Shown here one piece after another: positions 23,202-30,085 of a DNA stretch of 64,000 nt. The notes under the pieces are model-generated. The model had not been told where the DNA came from, did no database searches, and saw only the letters and a list, made by a program, of their open reading frames with translations. The stretch's first letter is position 1, and every line of letters starts with the position of its first letter. Source of the stretch: Aliishimia sp963678085 (GTDB lineage Bacteria > Pseudomonadota > Alphaproteobacteria > Rhodobacterales > Rhodobacteraceae); contig OY782680.1 in assembly GCA_963678085.1 (NCBI GenBank), positions 1,798,001-1,862,000 on the forward strand, written 5' to 3'. The position numbers and the translations under genes were made by a program.

Positions 23202-24118
23202 GCCTGCCCACGACGCCACAGGGTTGGGCAATCCGCCTTACGCAGATCCTGTCGCTGCATCAGGCAGCGCATGGGCTACCGCGGTTTCCGATTGATGTGG
23301 CGGCGCTGGCGCAGGATTTCTCACGACAGGTGTTTCCGGACGCACCGATCACCATGGTCGGCGGGTTGGACCTGTCCAAAGGCGTCGAAGGCATGTTGAT
23401 GCCGCACCCCAACGGTTCTGGTGAGTGGGGTATCATTTACAATGAGACCATCCGTTCGCCGGGGCGGCGGAACTTCACGTTGGCCCATGAACTGGGCCAC
23501 TACCTGCTGCACCGGCAGACCAATCCCAACGGCCTCGAATGTAGCAACCGCAACATGGCTGACTGGGATGAGGGCCGGAACAAGATCGAAGGTGAGGCCA
23601 ATACCTTCGCCTCCTACCTCTTGATGCCGCTCGACGACTTCCGAGCCCAGATCAAGGACCGCCCCATCGACATCGACGTGATGACCGATCTGGCGGACCG
23701 CTATGCCGTGTCGCTCACGGCGGCGATCCTGAAATGGATGACCATCACCGACAAGCGGGCGATGATCGTGGTAGGCAGGGAGGGATTCATCGACTGGGCA
23801 TGGTCCAGCGAGCCGTTGCTGAAATCCGGCGTCTTCTACAGGGCGCGGCAAACCGTGACCGAGATGCCAGCCGCCTCCTTGGCCGCGCAGGAGGTGGACT
23901 GGGATACTGGTCGCCATGGTCACCTCCATCCGGCAGGTGTCTGGTTGGGATCTGAGCCTGTCCATGAAATGACGGTGTTCTCGCCCCGCAACGACCAGAT
24001 GACGATCTCGCTGCTGCTTTATCCTGACCGCGCCCCATCCCGCGGGGAGATGGCCGAGCTGGAAGAAGAGCAGACAATCGATACATTCGACAAATTCATG
24101 GATGGTCGCGCAGGCTGA
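23183..24118 (+). CDS. ImmA/IrrE family metallo-endopeptidase
   Basis: 311 residues with a GTG start at 23183; a TTG at 23198 overlapping the XRE stop is the alternative. Zinc motif HELGH is at 102-106, with Glu136/138 (KIEGEAN) as the third ligand and the family's FASYLLMP after it. In the founding examples (ImmA of ICEBs1, IrrE/PprI of Deinococcus) this peptidase cleaves the partner XRE repressor after DNA damage. The C-terminal 120 residues (TEMPAASLAAQEVDW to SLLLYPDRA) are an extra domain. Co-transcription with the XRE gene supports a substrate pair; cleavage is not shown by sequence. Confidence 0.87.
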   Translation: MGKEGLSLPTTPQGWAIRLTQILSLHQAAHGLPRFPIDVAALAQDFSRQVFPDAPITMVGGLDLSKGVEGMLMPHPNGSGEWGIIYNETIRSPGRRNFTLAHELGHYLLHRQTNPNGLECSNRNMADWDEGRNKIEGEANTFASYLLMPLDDFRAQIKDRPIDIDVMTDLADRYAVSLTAAILKWMTITDKRAMIVVGREGFIDWAWSSEPLLKSGVFYRARQTVTEMPAASLAAQEVDWDTGRHGHLHPAGVWLGSEPVHEMTVFSPRNDQMTISLLLYPDRAPSRGEMAELEEEQTIDTFDKFMDGRAG

Positions 24119-24239
24119 TTCGGCTCTGTGACTCCAATTGGCGCCCCCCTACGGGCGCATAGTCATTGCGCAGAAATACGCGGCTCTACCCGCAGGTCGA
24201 TGCAGTCCGCAAACTATTGAATTACTTGTGATTTCCTAA

Positions 24240-24277
24240 TTTCGCGATACATTGACGGCATCATTCCAATCGCGAAA
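24240..24277. repeat. Inverted repeat upstream of the recombinase cassette
   Basis: TTTCGCGAT (24240-24248) and ATCGCGAAA (24269-24277) are perfect inverted copies separated by 20 bases. They lie just before the ATG at 24285 of the first small gene. This could be an operator, or a recombinase-related site because it sits at the head of the serine recombinase operon. There is no further evidence. Confidence 0.45.
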
Positions 24278-24284
24278 AGTCGCC

Positions 24285-24533
24285 ATGCCCAGCATCACAT
24301 CAGGCCCGATTTCGGGTCCCAATCCCCTTTGTCCTGAGCGCATGTCAGCGGACGCGCGCCTCGAAGAACTCGGTCGTATTCTGGCGGCTGGCGTCATTCG
24401 CCTGAACGCCGAAAACGCCAGTTCTTTATCTGCCGAAGGCGGAGACAGTTTCGTGGACTTCTCGCCCCGAAAGAGCGGTGGTCGTCGTGCAAAACGTATC
24501 CGCATCGGAGGAATTGATGAAGCATCACAATAA
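24285..24533 (+). CDS. Small hypothetical protein upstream of DUF2924/recombinase
   Basis: 82 residues from MPSITSGPISGPNPLCPERM. Middle segment SADARLEELGRILAAGVIRLNAENAS is helical. The basic end (SPRKSGGRRAKRIRIGGIDEAS) could bind DNA. Short proteins with an ARLxELGxILAxGxxRL core are common directly ahead of DUF2924/recombinase cassettes in alphaproteobacteria. It overlaps the next gene by 17 bases. Function is unknown. Confidence 0.65.
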   Translation: MPSITSGPISGPNPLCPERMSADARLEELGRILAAGVIRLNAENASSLSAEGGDSFVDFSPRKSGGRRAKRIRIGGIDEASQ

Positions 24534-25017
24534 GATAAACCCTACAAAACCTGGGCAGGAGCGAGCGGTGGATCAAACCGTCCTGGCGCGCCTGGCCACG
24601 CTGAAGGCCATGTCGGTCAAGGACCTCAAAGCTGAATGGGAAAAGCTGATCGGCACCTCGGCGCCAAACAACAGCCGGGCATTTCTGGAAATTCGGATCG
24701 CCTATCGGATCCAGGAACTGACCTACGGCGGCCCTGACCGGGAAACGCGGCGCATGCTGGACCTGCTCGCCGATGAGGTCGAAGGTGTCGCGCGCCGGAA
24801 AAACCAGATTGCCGATCCGCGCAATCCGGTGGTGGGCACGAGACTGATCCGGGAATGGGACGGGGTCGAGCAGACGGTGATCGTGCTGAAAGACGGTTTC
24901 GACTGGCAGGGCCGGAAGTTCAAATCGCTCTCGGCCGTGGCCCGCGCCATCACCGGAACGCGCTGGAATGGCTATCGCTTCTTCGGCCTGCGTGAACGCA
25001 AGCGGGAGGAAGCATGA
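24517..25017 (+). CDS. DUF2924 domain protein
   Basis: 166 residues from MKHHNKINPTKPGQERA; GGAGGAATTG directly upstream of ATG 24517 decides the start. The DUF2924 signature is clear: MSVKDLKAEWEKLIG, NNSRAFLEIRIAYRIQEL, and late TRLIREWDGVEQTVIVL with GRKFKSLSAVARAITGTRWNGYRFFGL. The C-terminal part resembles a RAMA-like DNA-binding fold. The family nearly always precedes a serine recombinase, which it overlaps here by ATGA. It is probably an accessory DNA-binding factor of integration or excision. Confidence 0.88.
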   Translation: MKHHNKINPTKPGQERAVDQTVLARLATLKAMSVKDLKAEWEKLIGTSAPNNSRAFLEIRIAYRIQELTYGGPDRETRRMLDLLADEVEGVARRKNQIADPRNPVVGTRLIREWDGVEQTVIVLKDGFDWQGRKFKSLSAVARAITGTRWNGYRFFGLRERKREEA

Positions 25018-26342
25018 TGGATATCAACGCCCGCCCCAAGCGCCGCCTGCGCTGTGCCATTTACACCCGCAAGTCGAGCGAAGAAGGGCTCGACATGGAA
25101 TTCAACAGCCTCGATGCCCAGCGGGAGGCCTGCGAAGCCTATGTCGCCAGCCAGCGATCCGAGGGCTGGGTTGCGACCCGCGACCGCTACGACGATGGCG
25201 GTTTTTCCGGTGGCACCCTCGAACGTCCCGGTCTTAAGCAGCTTCTGGCCGACATCGACGATGGGTTGATCGATGTCGTCGTGGTCTACAAGATCGACCG
25301 CCTCAGCCGCTCGCTGATGGATTTTTCTAAGCTGGTTGAGATCTTCGACCGCAACGGTGTCACCTTCGTCTCGGTGACGCAGTCGTTCAACACCACGACG
25401 TCCATGGGGCGGTTGACGCTGAACATCCTGCTAAGCTTCGCTCAATTCGAACGCGAAGTTATCGGCGAGCGGATCCGCGACAAGGTGGCGGCATCCCGCA
25501 AGCGCGGGATCTGGATGGGCGGCTATGTTCCGCTGGGCTATGATGTGGAGGATCGCAAACTGTTGGTGAACGATGCGGAGGCCGCATCGGTCCGTCGCAT
25601 CTTCGAGCGGTTTGTCGAACTGGGATCCGCGACGGTTCTCGCGCGCGAACTCCGCCGCGACGGCTTCCGCAACAAGCAGGGTACGCTGATCGACAAGGGC
25701 TACCTATATCGGCTCCTGAACAACCGTGTTTATCGTGGTGAAGCCGTCCACAAGGGCAAGGCTTATCCCGGCGAGCACGACGCTATCATCGACAACGACC
25801 TCTGGGATCGGGCGCACGCCATCCTGCAGGAAAGCCCGCGAAAACGTGCAAATAACAGCCGATCCCGGACTCCTGCTCTCCTGAAGGGCCTGATCTTCAG
25901 CGACAGCGGCGCGGCCATGACGCCCACAAGCACCAAGAAGGGCGCGAAGCTTTACCGGTACTACGTTTCGATGGACGTCATCCGGAACCGCGAGACCGGC
26001 GAAGAGACCGCCCCGATGCGGCTGGCGGCTGGAATGGTCGAGGACGCGGTCGTGACCGAGGTCCGGCGCATTCTGCAGACGCCGGAGGTCGTCACGCAGG
26101 TGATCACGGCCCTGAAGCAACAGGATAGCGCAGTTTCGGAGGCGGACGCCATCGCGGCATTGCATGAATTCAGCGCGCTCTGGGCGCAACTGTTCCCGGC
26201 CGAGCAGGCAAGGATCATCCAGCTTCTTGTCCGGCGCGTCACCGTCACCGCCGCGGGGCTCGAGGTCGACATCAGGCGCGAGGGGATTGCAGGCGTCATC
26301 CGCGAGATGGTCGCGCCGCGCCGAATGGAAGCCGCAGAATGA
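25014..26342 (+). CDS. Large serine recombinase (site-specific integrase)
   Basis: 442 residues. The N-terminal resolvase domain has the nucleophile Ser21 or Ser22 (YTRKSSEEG), YKIDRLSRS near 92-100, and MGRLTLNILLSFAQFEREVIGERIRDK. The recombinase domain follows (GYVPLGYDVEDRKLLVNDAEA, RRDGFRNKQG). A C-terminal domain contains LKGLIFSDSGAAMTPT but lacks the classic four-cysteine zinc ribbon. It would catalyse integration and excision of the island. It is translationally coupled on both sides. It lies near the right edge of the prophage. Confidence 0.92.
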   Translation: MMDINARPKRRLRCAIYTRKSSEEGLDMEFNSLDAQREACEAYVASQRSEGWVATRDRYDDGGFSGGTLERPGLKQLLADIDDGLIDVVVVYKIDRLSRSLMDFSKLVEIFDRNGVTFVSVTQSFNTTTSMGRLTLNILLSFAQFEREVIGERIRDKVAASRKRGIWMGGYVPLGYDVEDRKLLVNDAEAASVRRIFERFVELGSATVLARELRRDGFRNKQGTLIDKGYLYRLLNNRVYRGEAVHKGKAYPGEHDAIIDNDLWDRAHAILQESPRKRANNSRSRTPALLKGLIFSDSGAAMTPTSTKKGAKLYRYYVSMDVIRNRETGEETAPMRLAAGMVEDAVVTEVRRILQTPEVVTQVITALKQQDSAVSEADAIAALHEFSALWAQLFPAEQARIIQLLVRRVTVTAAGLEVDIRREGIAGVIREMVAPRRMEAAE

Positions 26343-26722
26343 CCAAGCCAGACGATACGATCCGCGTGCTGATCCCGTTGAAGGTGCGCAAGAGGAACGG
26401 TCGGCCAAAAATCATGCCGCCCGCCGATTATCTGCCCAGCGAAGACCAGACGCAGGACCCGCATGTCCTCCGCGCCATCGGCCGTGCATGGGGCTGGCGG
26501 CGGCGCATTGAGGCAGGCGAGTTCAGCACGATCCAGGATCTGGCCGAAGCCGTCGGGCTGGCCGAACGACATGTCAGCCGCCAGTTGCGGCTGGCCTACC
26601 TCGCGCCGGAGGTCCTGAAACGGCTGACCTGTGGGCGCGAGGCTTCGGCGGTCAGTCTGTATGATTTGTGTTTCTTGGCAGGAGAGGTTTGGGCTGAGCA
26701 GGTAGGTCGGGCGCTTGGCTGA
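26339..26722 (+). CDS. HTH protein, third gene of the serine recombinase trio
   Basis: 127 residues overlapping the recombinase stop by ATGA. After a proline-rich N-terminus, residues about 45-95 (AIGRAWGWRRRIEAGEFSTIQDLAEAVGLAERHVSRQLRLAYLAPEV region) contain a helix-turn-helix like that of ParB/KorB. Proteins of this type regularly follow DUF2924-recombinase pairs and may serve as a regulator or directionality factor. It is the last gene that can be assigned to the island with confidence. Confidence 0.75.
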   Translation: MTKPDDTIRVLIPLKVRKRNGRPKIMPPADYLPSEDQTQDPHVLRAIGRAWGWRRRIEAGEFSTIQDLAEAVGLAERHVSRQLRLAYLAPEVLKRLTCGREASAVSLYDLCFLAGEVWAEQVGRALG

Positions 26723-26815
26723 CGGTGGGCGTCTGGCCTGGAAATGGTAGGCACGGCACCCATTTCACATAGAGCCGACGTTCGTGCCTTCTGCAGCTAA
26801 TGGCTCTTCAGAGCC

Positions 26816-27031
26816 GATTCTGTTGAAAAACTCCGAATTTCAGATGCCGTAATTTTTCGGAAGAACCCGCGATACCGAAAGGTCAGACGAGATATGCCAT
26901 GAGGCGTAGTGAACTGGCACATGAGCGGCAGGAGCCCAATTTGGCCGAACCCCTCGCCTCGAAAAGTTGGTTGCGCCGTACGGGCTAAAATTTCGTCGAT
27001 TTTGCCAAAATCGGAGTTTTTCAACAGAATC
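26816..27031. mobile_element. 216-bp element with perfect 21-bp inverted ends (MITE-like or IS remnant)
   Basis: The arms at 26816-26836 and 27011-27031 are perfect reverse complements, reading GATTCTGTTGAAAAACTCC outward in. The TCTGTTGAAAAACTC core resembles terminal repeats of IS5/IS1182-like elements. No transposase fits in the interior, and the ORFs crossing it are only translations of the repeat. It lies between the recombinase trio and the metal cassette. The rest of 26723-27145 holds nothing else recognisable. Confidence 0.6.
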
Positions 27032-27145
27032 AGCCCAAAGTGACCGATGCCGCGCGCTCCACCAATGTCAGTTTCGGCGGTATCGGCGAAATTGTGCATT
27101 TTTAGAAGCACTGCAAATAGCTCTGGGAAGCGTTCGCGATGCACG

Positions 27146-27694
27146 TTATCGCGGGAACCCGGTGCGCATGTAAGCGATGATTTTCCAGATTTCTTCTTCG
27201 CTCAGCGCATCCCTGAAGGCTGGCATGTCCGTTCCGAAGCGTTCACCGCCCTCAGAAATTGCCCAAAGGAGATACTCGTCTCCCGACATCGGCATCTGAA
27301 CGAACCATCTAAGGAGAGCGGGAGAAGGCACGAGAGAACGACCCGCTTCGCCATCTCCGAGACCCTCGGCTCCATGACAACTTGCGCAGTTCGCAGTGTA
27401 TAGCGCCTGGCCTTCCGCGATAGCTTCGGGCGTTGCGCGAATAGTGTTCCGAGCACCCCGATAAGCTGCGGGCACGCCCTCGTTCATGTAAGTCCAGTGT
27501 CGTTGCATGCGCTGCTGCTGGCCTGGTCCCATGTTTCCGTGCCCCCAGCCAGGCATGCGTTCAGACCACATGTGGCCCGGTCCCATCGGCCCGTGGCCCC
27601 ACCAATCGCCTCGTTGCTGCTGTGCGACGGCCACAGTGGCAATGATGACAAACACCGCGCCCAAACCCATAAATCGTAGTCTATGCTGCGTCAT
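27146..27694 (-). CDS. c-type cytochrome with His/Met-rich N-terminal segment
   Basis: 182 residues. A signal peptide (to about VAVAQ) is followed by residues 28-65 very rich in Gly, His, Met and Trp (WWGHGPMGPGHMWSERMPGW), which looks like a copper-binding segment. A single class I cytochrome c domain has CASCH at 103-107 and a distal Met in TDMPAF. It should be periplasmic. It sits 38 bases downstream of the DUF411 gene in a leftward metal cassette, which suggests a role in copper or other metal redox handling. The exact partner is unknown. Confidence 0.82.
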   Translation of the reverse strand: MTQHRLRFMGLGAVFVIIATVAVAQQQRGDWWGHGPMGPGHMWSERMPGWGHGNMGPGQQQRMQRHWTYMNEGVPAAYRGARNTIRATPEAIAEGQALYTANCASCHGAEGLGDGEAGRSLVPSPALLRWFVQMPMSGDEYLLWAISEGGERFGTDMPAFRDALSEEEIWKIIAYMRTGFPR

Positions 27695-27732
27695 CGTCTT
27701 CTCCCTATTATTTCTGATCGTCTAATTTCACC

Positions 27733-28200
27733 TCAGGCTGCGTCATAACTCGTGAACACTTCGGTGCTACCGTCGCGCCGGATCAGGAATACTTCGTAGG
27801 CTTCCCGCTGATCTTCCGGCCCCATTCCGGGTGATCCATAGGGCATGCCTGGAACGGCGAGACCGACTGCATCTGGACGTTCGTCCAGAAGGCGACGGAT
27901 GTCTGCAGCCGGCACATGGCCCTCGATCATGTAGCCATCGATCTCGCCCGTGTGGCACGACATCATGTCTTGAGGGATGCCATTGTCCAACTTGTGCCGA
28001 ACCAGCAGAGTGCCAAAGCTGCGCTCCTCGGTTACACGAAAGCCTTCCGCTCGAAGAATATCGACCCAAACCCGGCAACAGCCGCAATTCGGGTCCTTGA
28101 GAACGTGGATGGACGGAGCCCCCTGCGCAATCGCGGCGAAGGGTGCAATGCTGGCAAGACCTACAGCGGCGGTGATAATGTGACGGCGCGTAATATGCAT
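27733..28200 (-). CDS. DUF411 domain protein (metal-binding, exported)
   Basis: 155 residues. The N-terminus MHITRRHIITAAVGLAS looks like a Tat-type signal (double Arg then hydrophobic stretch ending AIAQG). The DUF411 core has LKDPNCGCCRVW, the thioredoxin-like metal-binding CGCC, then SCHTGEIDGYMIEGHVPAADIRRLL and AVPGMPYGSPGM. The family is associated with copper, silver and mercury resistance regions and probably chaperones a metal in the periplasm. It is followed by the cytochrome, with the CDF-like transporter upstream. Confidence 0.85.
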   Translation of the reverse strand: MHITRRHIITAAVGLASIAPFAAIAQGAPSIHVLKDPNCGCCRVWVDILRAEGFRVTEERSFGTLLVRHKLDNGIPQDMMSCHTGEIDGYMIEGHVPAADIRRLLDERPDAVGLAVPGMPYGSPGMGPEDQREAYEVFLIRRDGSTEVFTSYDAA

Positions 28201-28278
28201 ATGAGTCGGCCTTATGCTCTGTATTGGATCTTGTCATCCCTTGGCGGCTGTATCCGAGCCAATTTGTCGTGATCTTGC

Positions 28279-28908
28279 TCAAGCATGCTGATGATCGACG
28301 ACCTCGCGGCGCTCGGCGAGCGCCTGGCGAGTGATCTGGAACGAGGACGACAAAAACAGGCTCGCCATGATAGCGGCTACGACGAGGTCAGGCCAACCTG
28401 ACGCCGTGCCCCAGACGCCCAAGGCGGCGATCATGACCGCCACATTGCCGATGGCATCGTTTCGAGAGCAAAGCCAGACCGAGCGGACGTTGGCATCCCC
28501 GTCCTTGTAGCTCACCAAAAGGAAGACGCTTGCAAGGTTCGTCGCCAAAGCCAGAGCACCAACAATGCCCATGATCTCGGCTTCCGGCACACCGACGTAG
28601 AACACGCGGTAGACAGTTGAACCGAACACCCAAGCGCCCATCAGGAACAGGCTGATCCCCTTGGCCAAGGCCGCATTTGTGCGAGCGCGGATCGAAGCTC
28701 CGATCACGGCGAGCGAAATGCCATAGGTGAGCGCGTCTCCCAGGAAGTCGAGAGCGTCCGCCTGAAGCGCCTGTGACTTCGCCAAGTGCCCCGCCGTCAT
28801 CTCGACTACGAACATCGTGGCGTTCAGCGCGATGACGATCCAGAGCCGCCGCTTGTACACGTCTGACATGCCGTCGAACTTGGAGTCATTGCCGCAGCAT
28901 CCTGCCAT
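28279..28908 (-). CDS. CDF-like cation transporter, short form
   Basis: 209 residues, a cation diffusion facilitator-type membrane protein that would export divalent metal by proton antiport. The N-terminus MAGCCGNDSKFDG has a Cys pair. TM2 carries the metal-site motif DALDFLGDAL, and TM5 carries SRNDAIGN in place of the usual HxxxD. The soluble C-terminal domain of typical CDF proteins (about 300 residues) is absent and the protein ends in HQHA. Its promoter at 28940-28970 is a MerR-type site, so it is presumably metal-induced. Confidence 0.8.
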   Translation of the reverse strand: MAGCCGNDSKFDGMSDVYKRRLWIVIALNATMFVVEMTAGHLAKSQALQADALDFLGDALTYGISLAVIGASIRARTNAALAKGISLFLMGAWVFGSTVYRVFYVGVPEAEIMGIVGALALATNLASVFLLVSYKDGDANVRSVWLCSRNDAIGNVAVMIAALGVWGTASGWPDLVVAAIMASLFLSSSFQITRQALAERREVVDHQHA

Positions 28909-28939
28909 CTCAAGACCTCTTCAATTCCATCTCGAACCT

Positions 28940-28970
28940 AGTGTAGTGTCTCTAGCGACTAGAGGTTCAA
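28940..28970 (-). promoter_or_regulatory. MerR-family promoter/operator with 19-bp spacer
   Basis: On the minus strand: -35 TTGAAC (complement of 28965-28970), 19-base spacer, -10 TACACT (complement of 28940-28945). The spacer contains a perfect dyad CTCTAG-TCG-CTAGAG (28950-28964). The long spacer with an internal dyad is the hallmark of promoters activated by MerR/CadR/ZntR proteins. It drives the transporter; the regulator gene diverges 13 bases to the right. Confidence 0.88.
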
Positions 28971-28982
28971 GAGGTTTCTCGC

Positions 28983-29399
28983 ATGTTTTCTATCGGCCAG
29001 CTTTCGAAACGCACGAAGGTCAAGGTTCCGACCATTCGCTACTACGAAGAGACGGGCCTTCTGGACGCCCCGGAACGGACGGATGGCAATCAGCGTCGAT
29101 ACGATGCCGCAGGGCTGGAGCGCTTGAGCTTTATAAAGCACGCACGCGACCTCGGCTTCTCAATCGAAGCGATTGCTGCCTTGATCGAACTACAGGGCCA
29201 CCCTGACCGCTCCTGTCAAGAGGCCACAGATATCGCCACGGCGCAGCTATCGGACGTGCGCGCAAAGATCAAACGCCTCCGAGCGCTTGAGAAAGAGTTG
29301 GTACGGATTTCGAAGGGCTGTGATGGAGACGGCGTATCCGAAGACTGCTACGTTCTGGCGTCTCTGTCCAACCATGGCCTTTGCGAACGTGAGCACTGA
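28983..29399 (+). CDS. MerR-family metal-responsive regulator
   Basis: 138 residues. The HTH is at 1-30 (FSIGQLSKRTKVKVPTIRYYEETGLL) with the MerR wing (QRRYDAAGLERLSFIKHARDLGFSI) and then a long dimer helix with SCQEAT. The C-terminal effector region (SKGCDGD, EDCYVLASLSNHGLC) has the cysteines and histidine expected of a CadR/ZntR/PbrR-like metal sensor. It is divergent from the transporter it should activate through the adjacent 19-bp-spacer promoter. The metal (Cd, Zn, Pb, Co or Cu) cannot be read from sequence. Confidence 0.9.
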   Translation: MFSIGQLSKRTKVKVPTIRYYEETGLLDAPERTDGNQRRYDAAGLERLSFIKHARDLGFSIEAIAALIELQGHPDRSCQEATDIATAQLSDVRAKIKRLRALEKELVRISKGCDGDGVSEDCYVLASLSNHGLCEREH

Positions 29400-29799
29400 A
29401 ACGAGCGAAGCAGACGTTGAATTGATTACATCAAACGGAAGCAAAGTCCGCATCTCGGTCGTTGCTGAAAGCTGCAGCGAATGACTGGTCCAGGATCCGG
29501 TGACCGCTGTCCCGGGAGCATCGTCGCCCGACCTGGTTGTGGCCCAACCTGCTAAGGCTTTCTCACTACCCCGCTCAAACACGCCGCCTTCGGGTGTCTC
29601 TGACTGTCTCGATAGCGGTCGAACCCACCTCAACTGCGGCGTAATCCATTTTTGGCAAGCACCTGAAAAAACGAACAATTTTGAATGCGTCTCGATTTGG
29701 GTGAAGGGCGGGTGAAAGGAGACGCGGGGCGTTCGGAGACCAATTTCGGGCCAACGGCCAGTCTCCGAAAGTCGGATGGCTCCGCTAAACCCCTTTGAA
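29400..29799. other. Gene-free stretch between the MerR regulator and the tRNA terminator
   Basis: About 400 bases with no credible gene. Short ORFs on both strands have unconvincing composition and no ribosome-binding sites. No inverted repeat or mobile-element end was seen apart from the tRNA terminator at its right edge. If a tRNA-integrating element is present, its end would lie here. Confidence 0.5.
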
Positions 29800-29830
29800 A
29801 CAAAAATAAAAAAGGCCCACACTGGGGCCT
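29800..29830 (-). terminator. Intrinsic terminator of tRNA-Ser
   Basis: Stem AGGCCC (29813-29818) and GGGCCT (29825-29830) around six bases. On the minus strand it is followed by the T-rich TTTTTATTTTTG (29800-29812 complement). It lies 24 bases after the 3' end of the tRNA gene. Confidence 0.85.
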
Positions 29831-29854
29831 CGTCTCGGGTTCGCGAATGGTTTG

Positions 29855-29944
29855 TGGCGGAGACGAAGGGATTCGAACCCTCGAGACGGTTTCCCGCCTA
29901 CTCCCTTAGCAGGGGAGCGCCTTCGACCACTCGGCCACGTCTCC
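29855..29944 (-). tRNA. tRNA-Ser (anticodon GCU)
   Basis: On the minus strand the gene starts GGAGACGTGGCCGAGTGG and ends CGTCTCCGCCA with the CCA encoded. The 7-bp acceptor stem is GGAGACG/CGTCTCC. The anticodon arm CTCCC-CTGCTAA-GGGAG gives anticodon GCT. A long variable arm and a T loop GGTTCGAATCC confirm the serine class. It is followed by its own terminator. The 3' end faces the metal cassette and prophage, as tRNA integration sites do. Confidence 0.95.
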
Positions 29945-30085
29945 AAGGACGCTCTTATGCTAAAACGGTTGTGGTGTTCAATGACTTGCGTTGCAAAAAG
30001 TTGAAAAAATTCCCTTGGCTTCGAATTTGGGTGTCTGAAACATGGCTTCTTGAGTTTGAAGAGCGGGCAGGGCTCTTGCTTTGCC

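Noticed and set aside
24119..24239. GCGCCC/GGGCGC hairpin after the ImmA/IrrE gene
   Set aside because: A possible terminator, but no T tract follows, so support is too weak to list.
26797..27144. 115-residue minus-strand ORF crossing the inverted-repeat element
   Set aside because: It includes the translation of both 21-bp arms and has no transposase motif. Treated as non-coding element sequence.
29500..29715. 71-residue plus ORF in the gap before tRNA-Ser
   Set aside because: No ribosome-binding site, no recognised pattern and an irregular composition.
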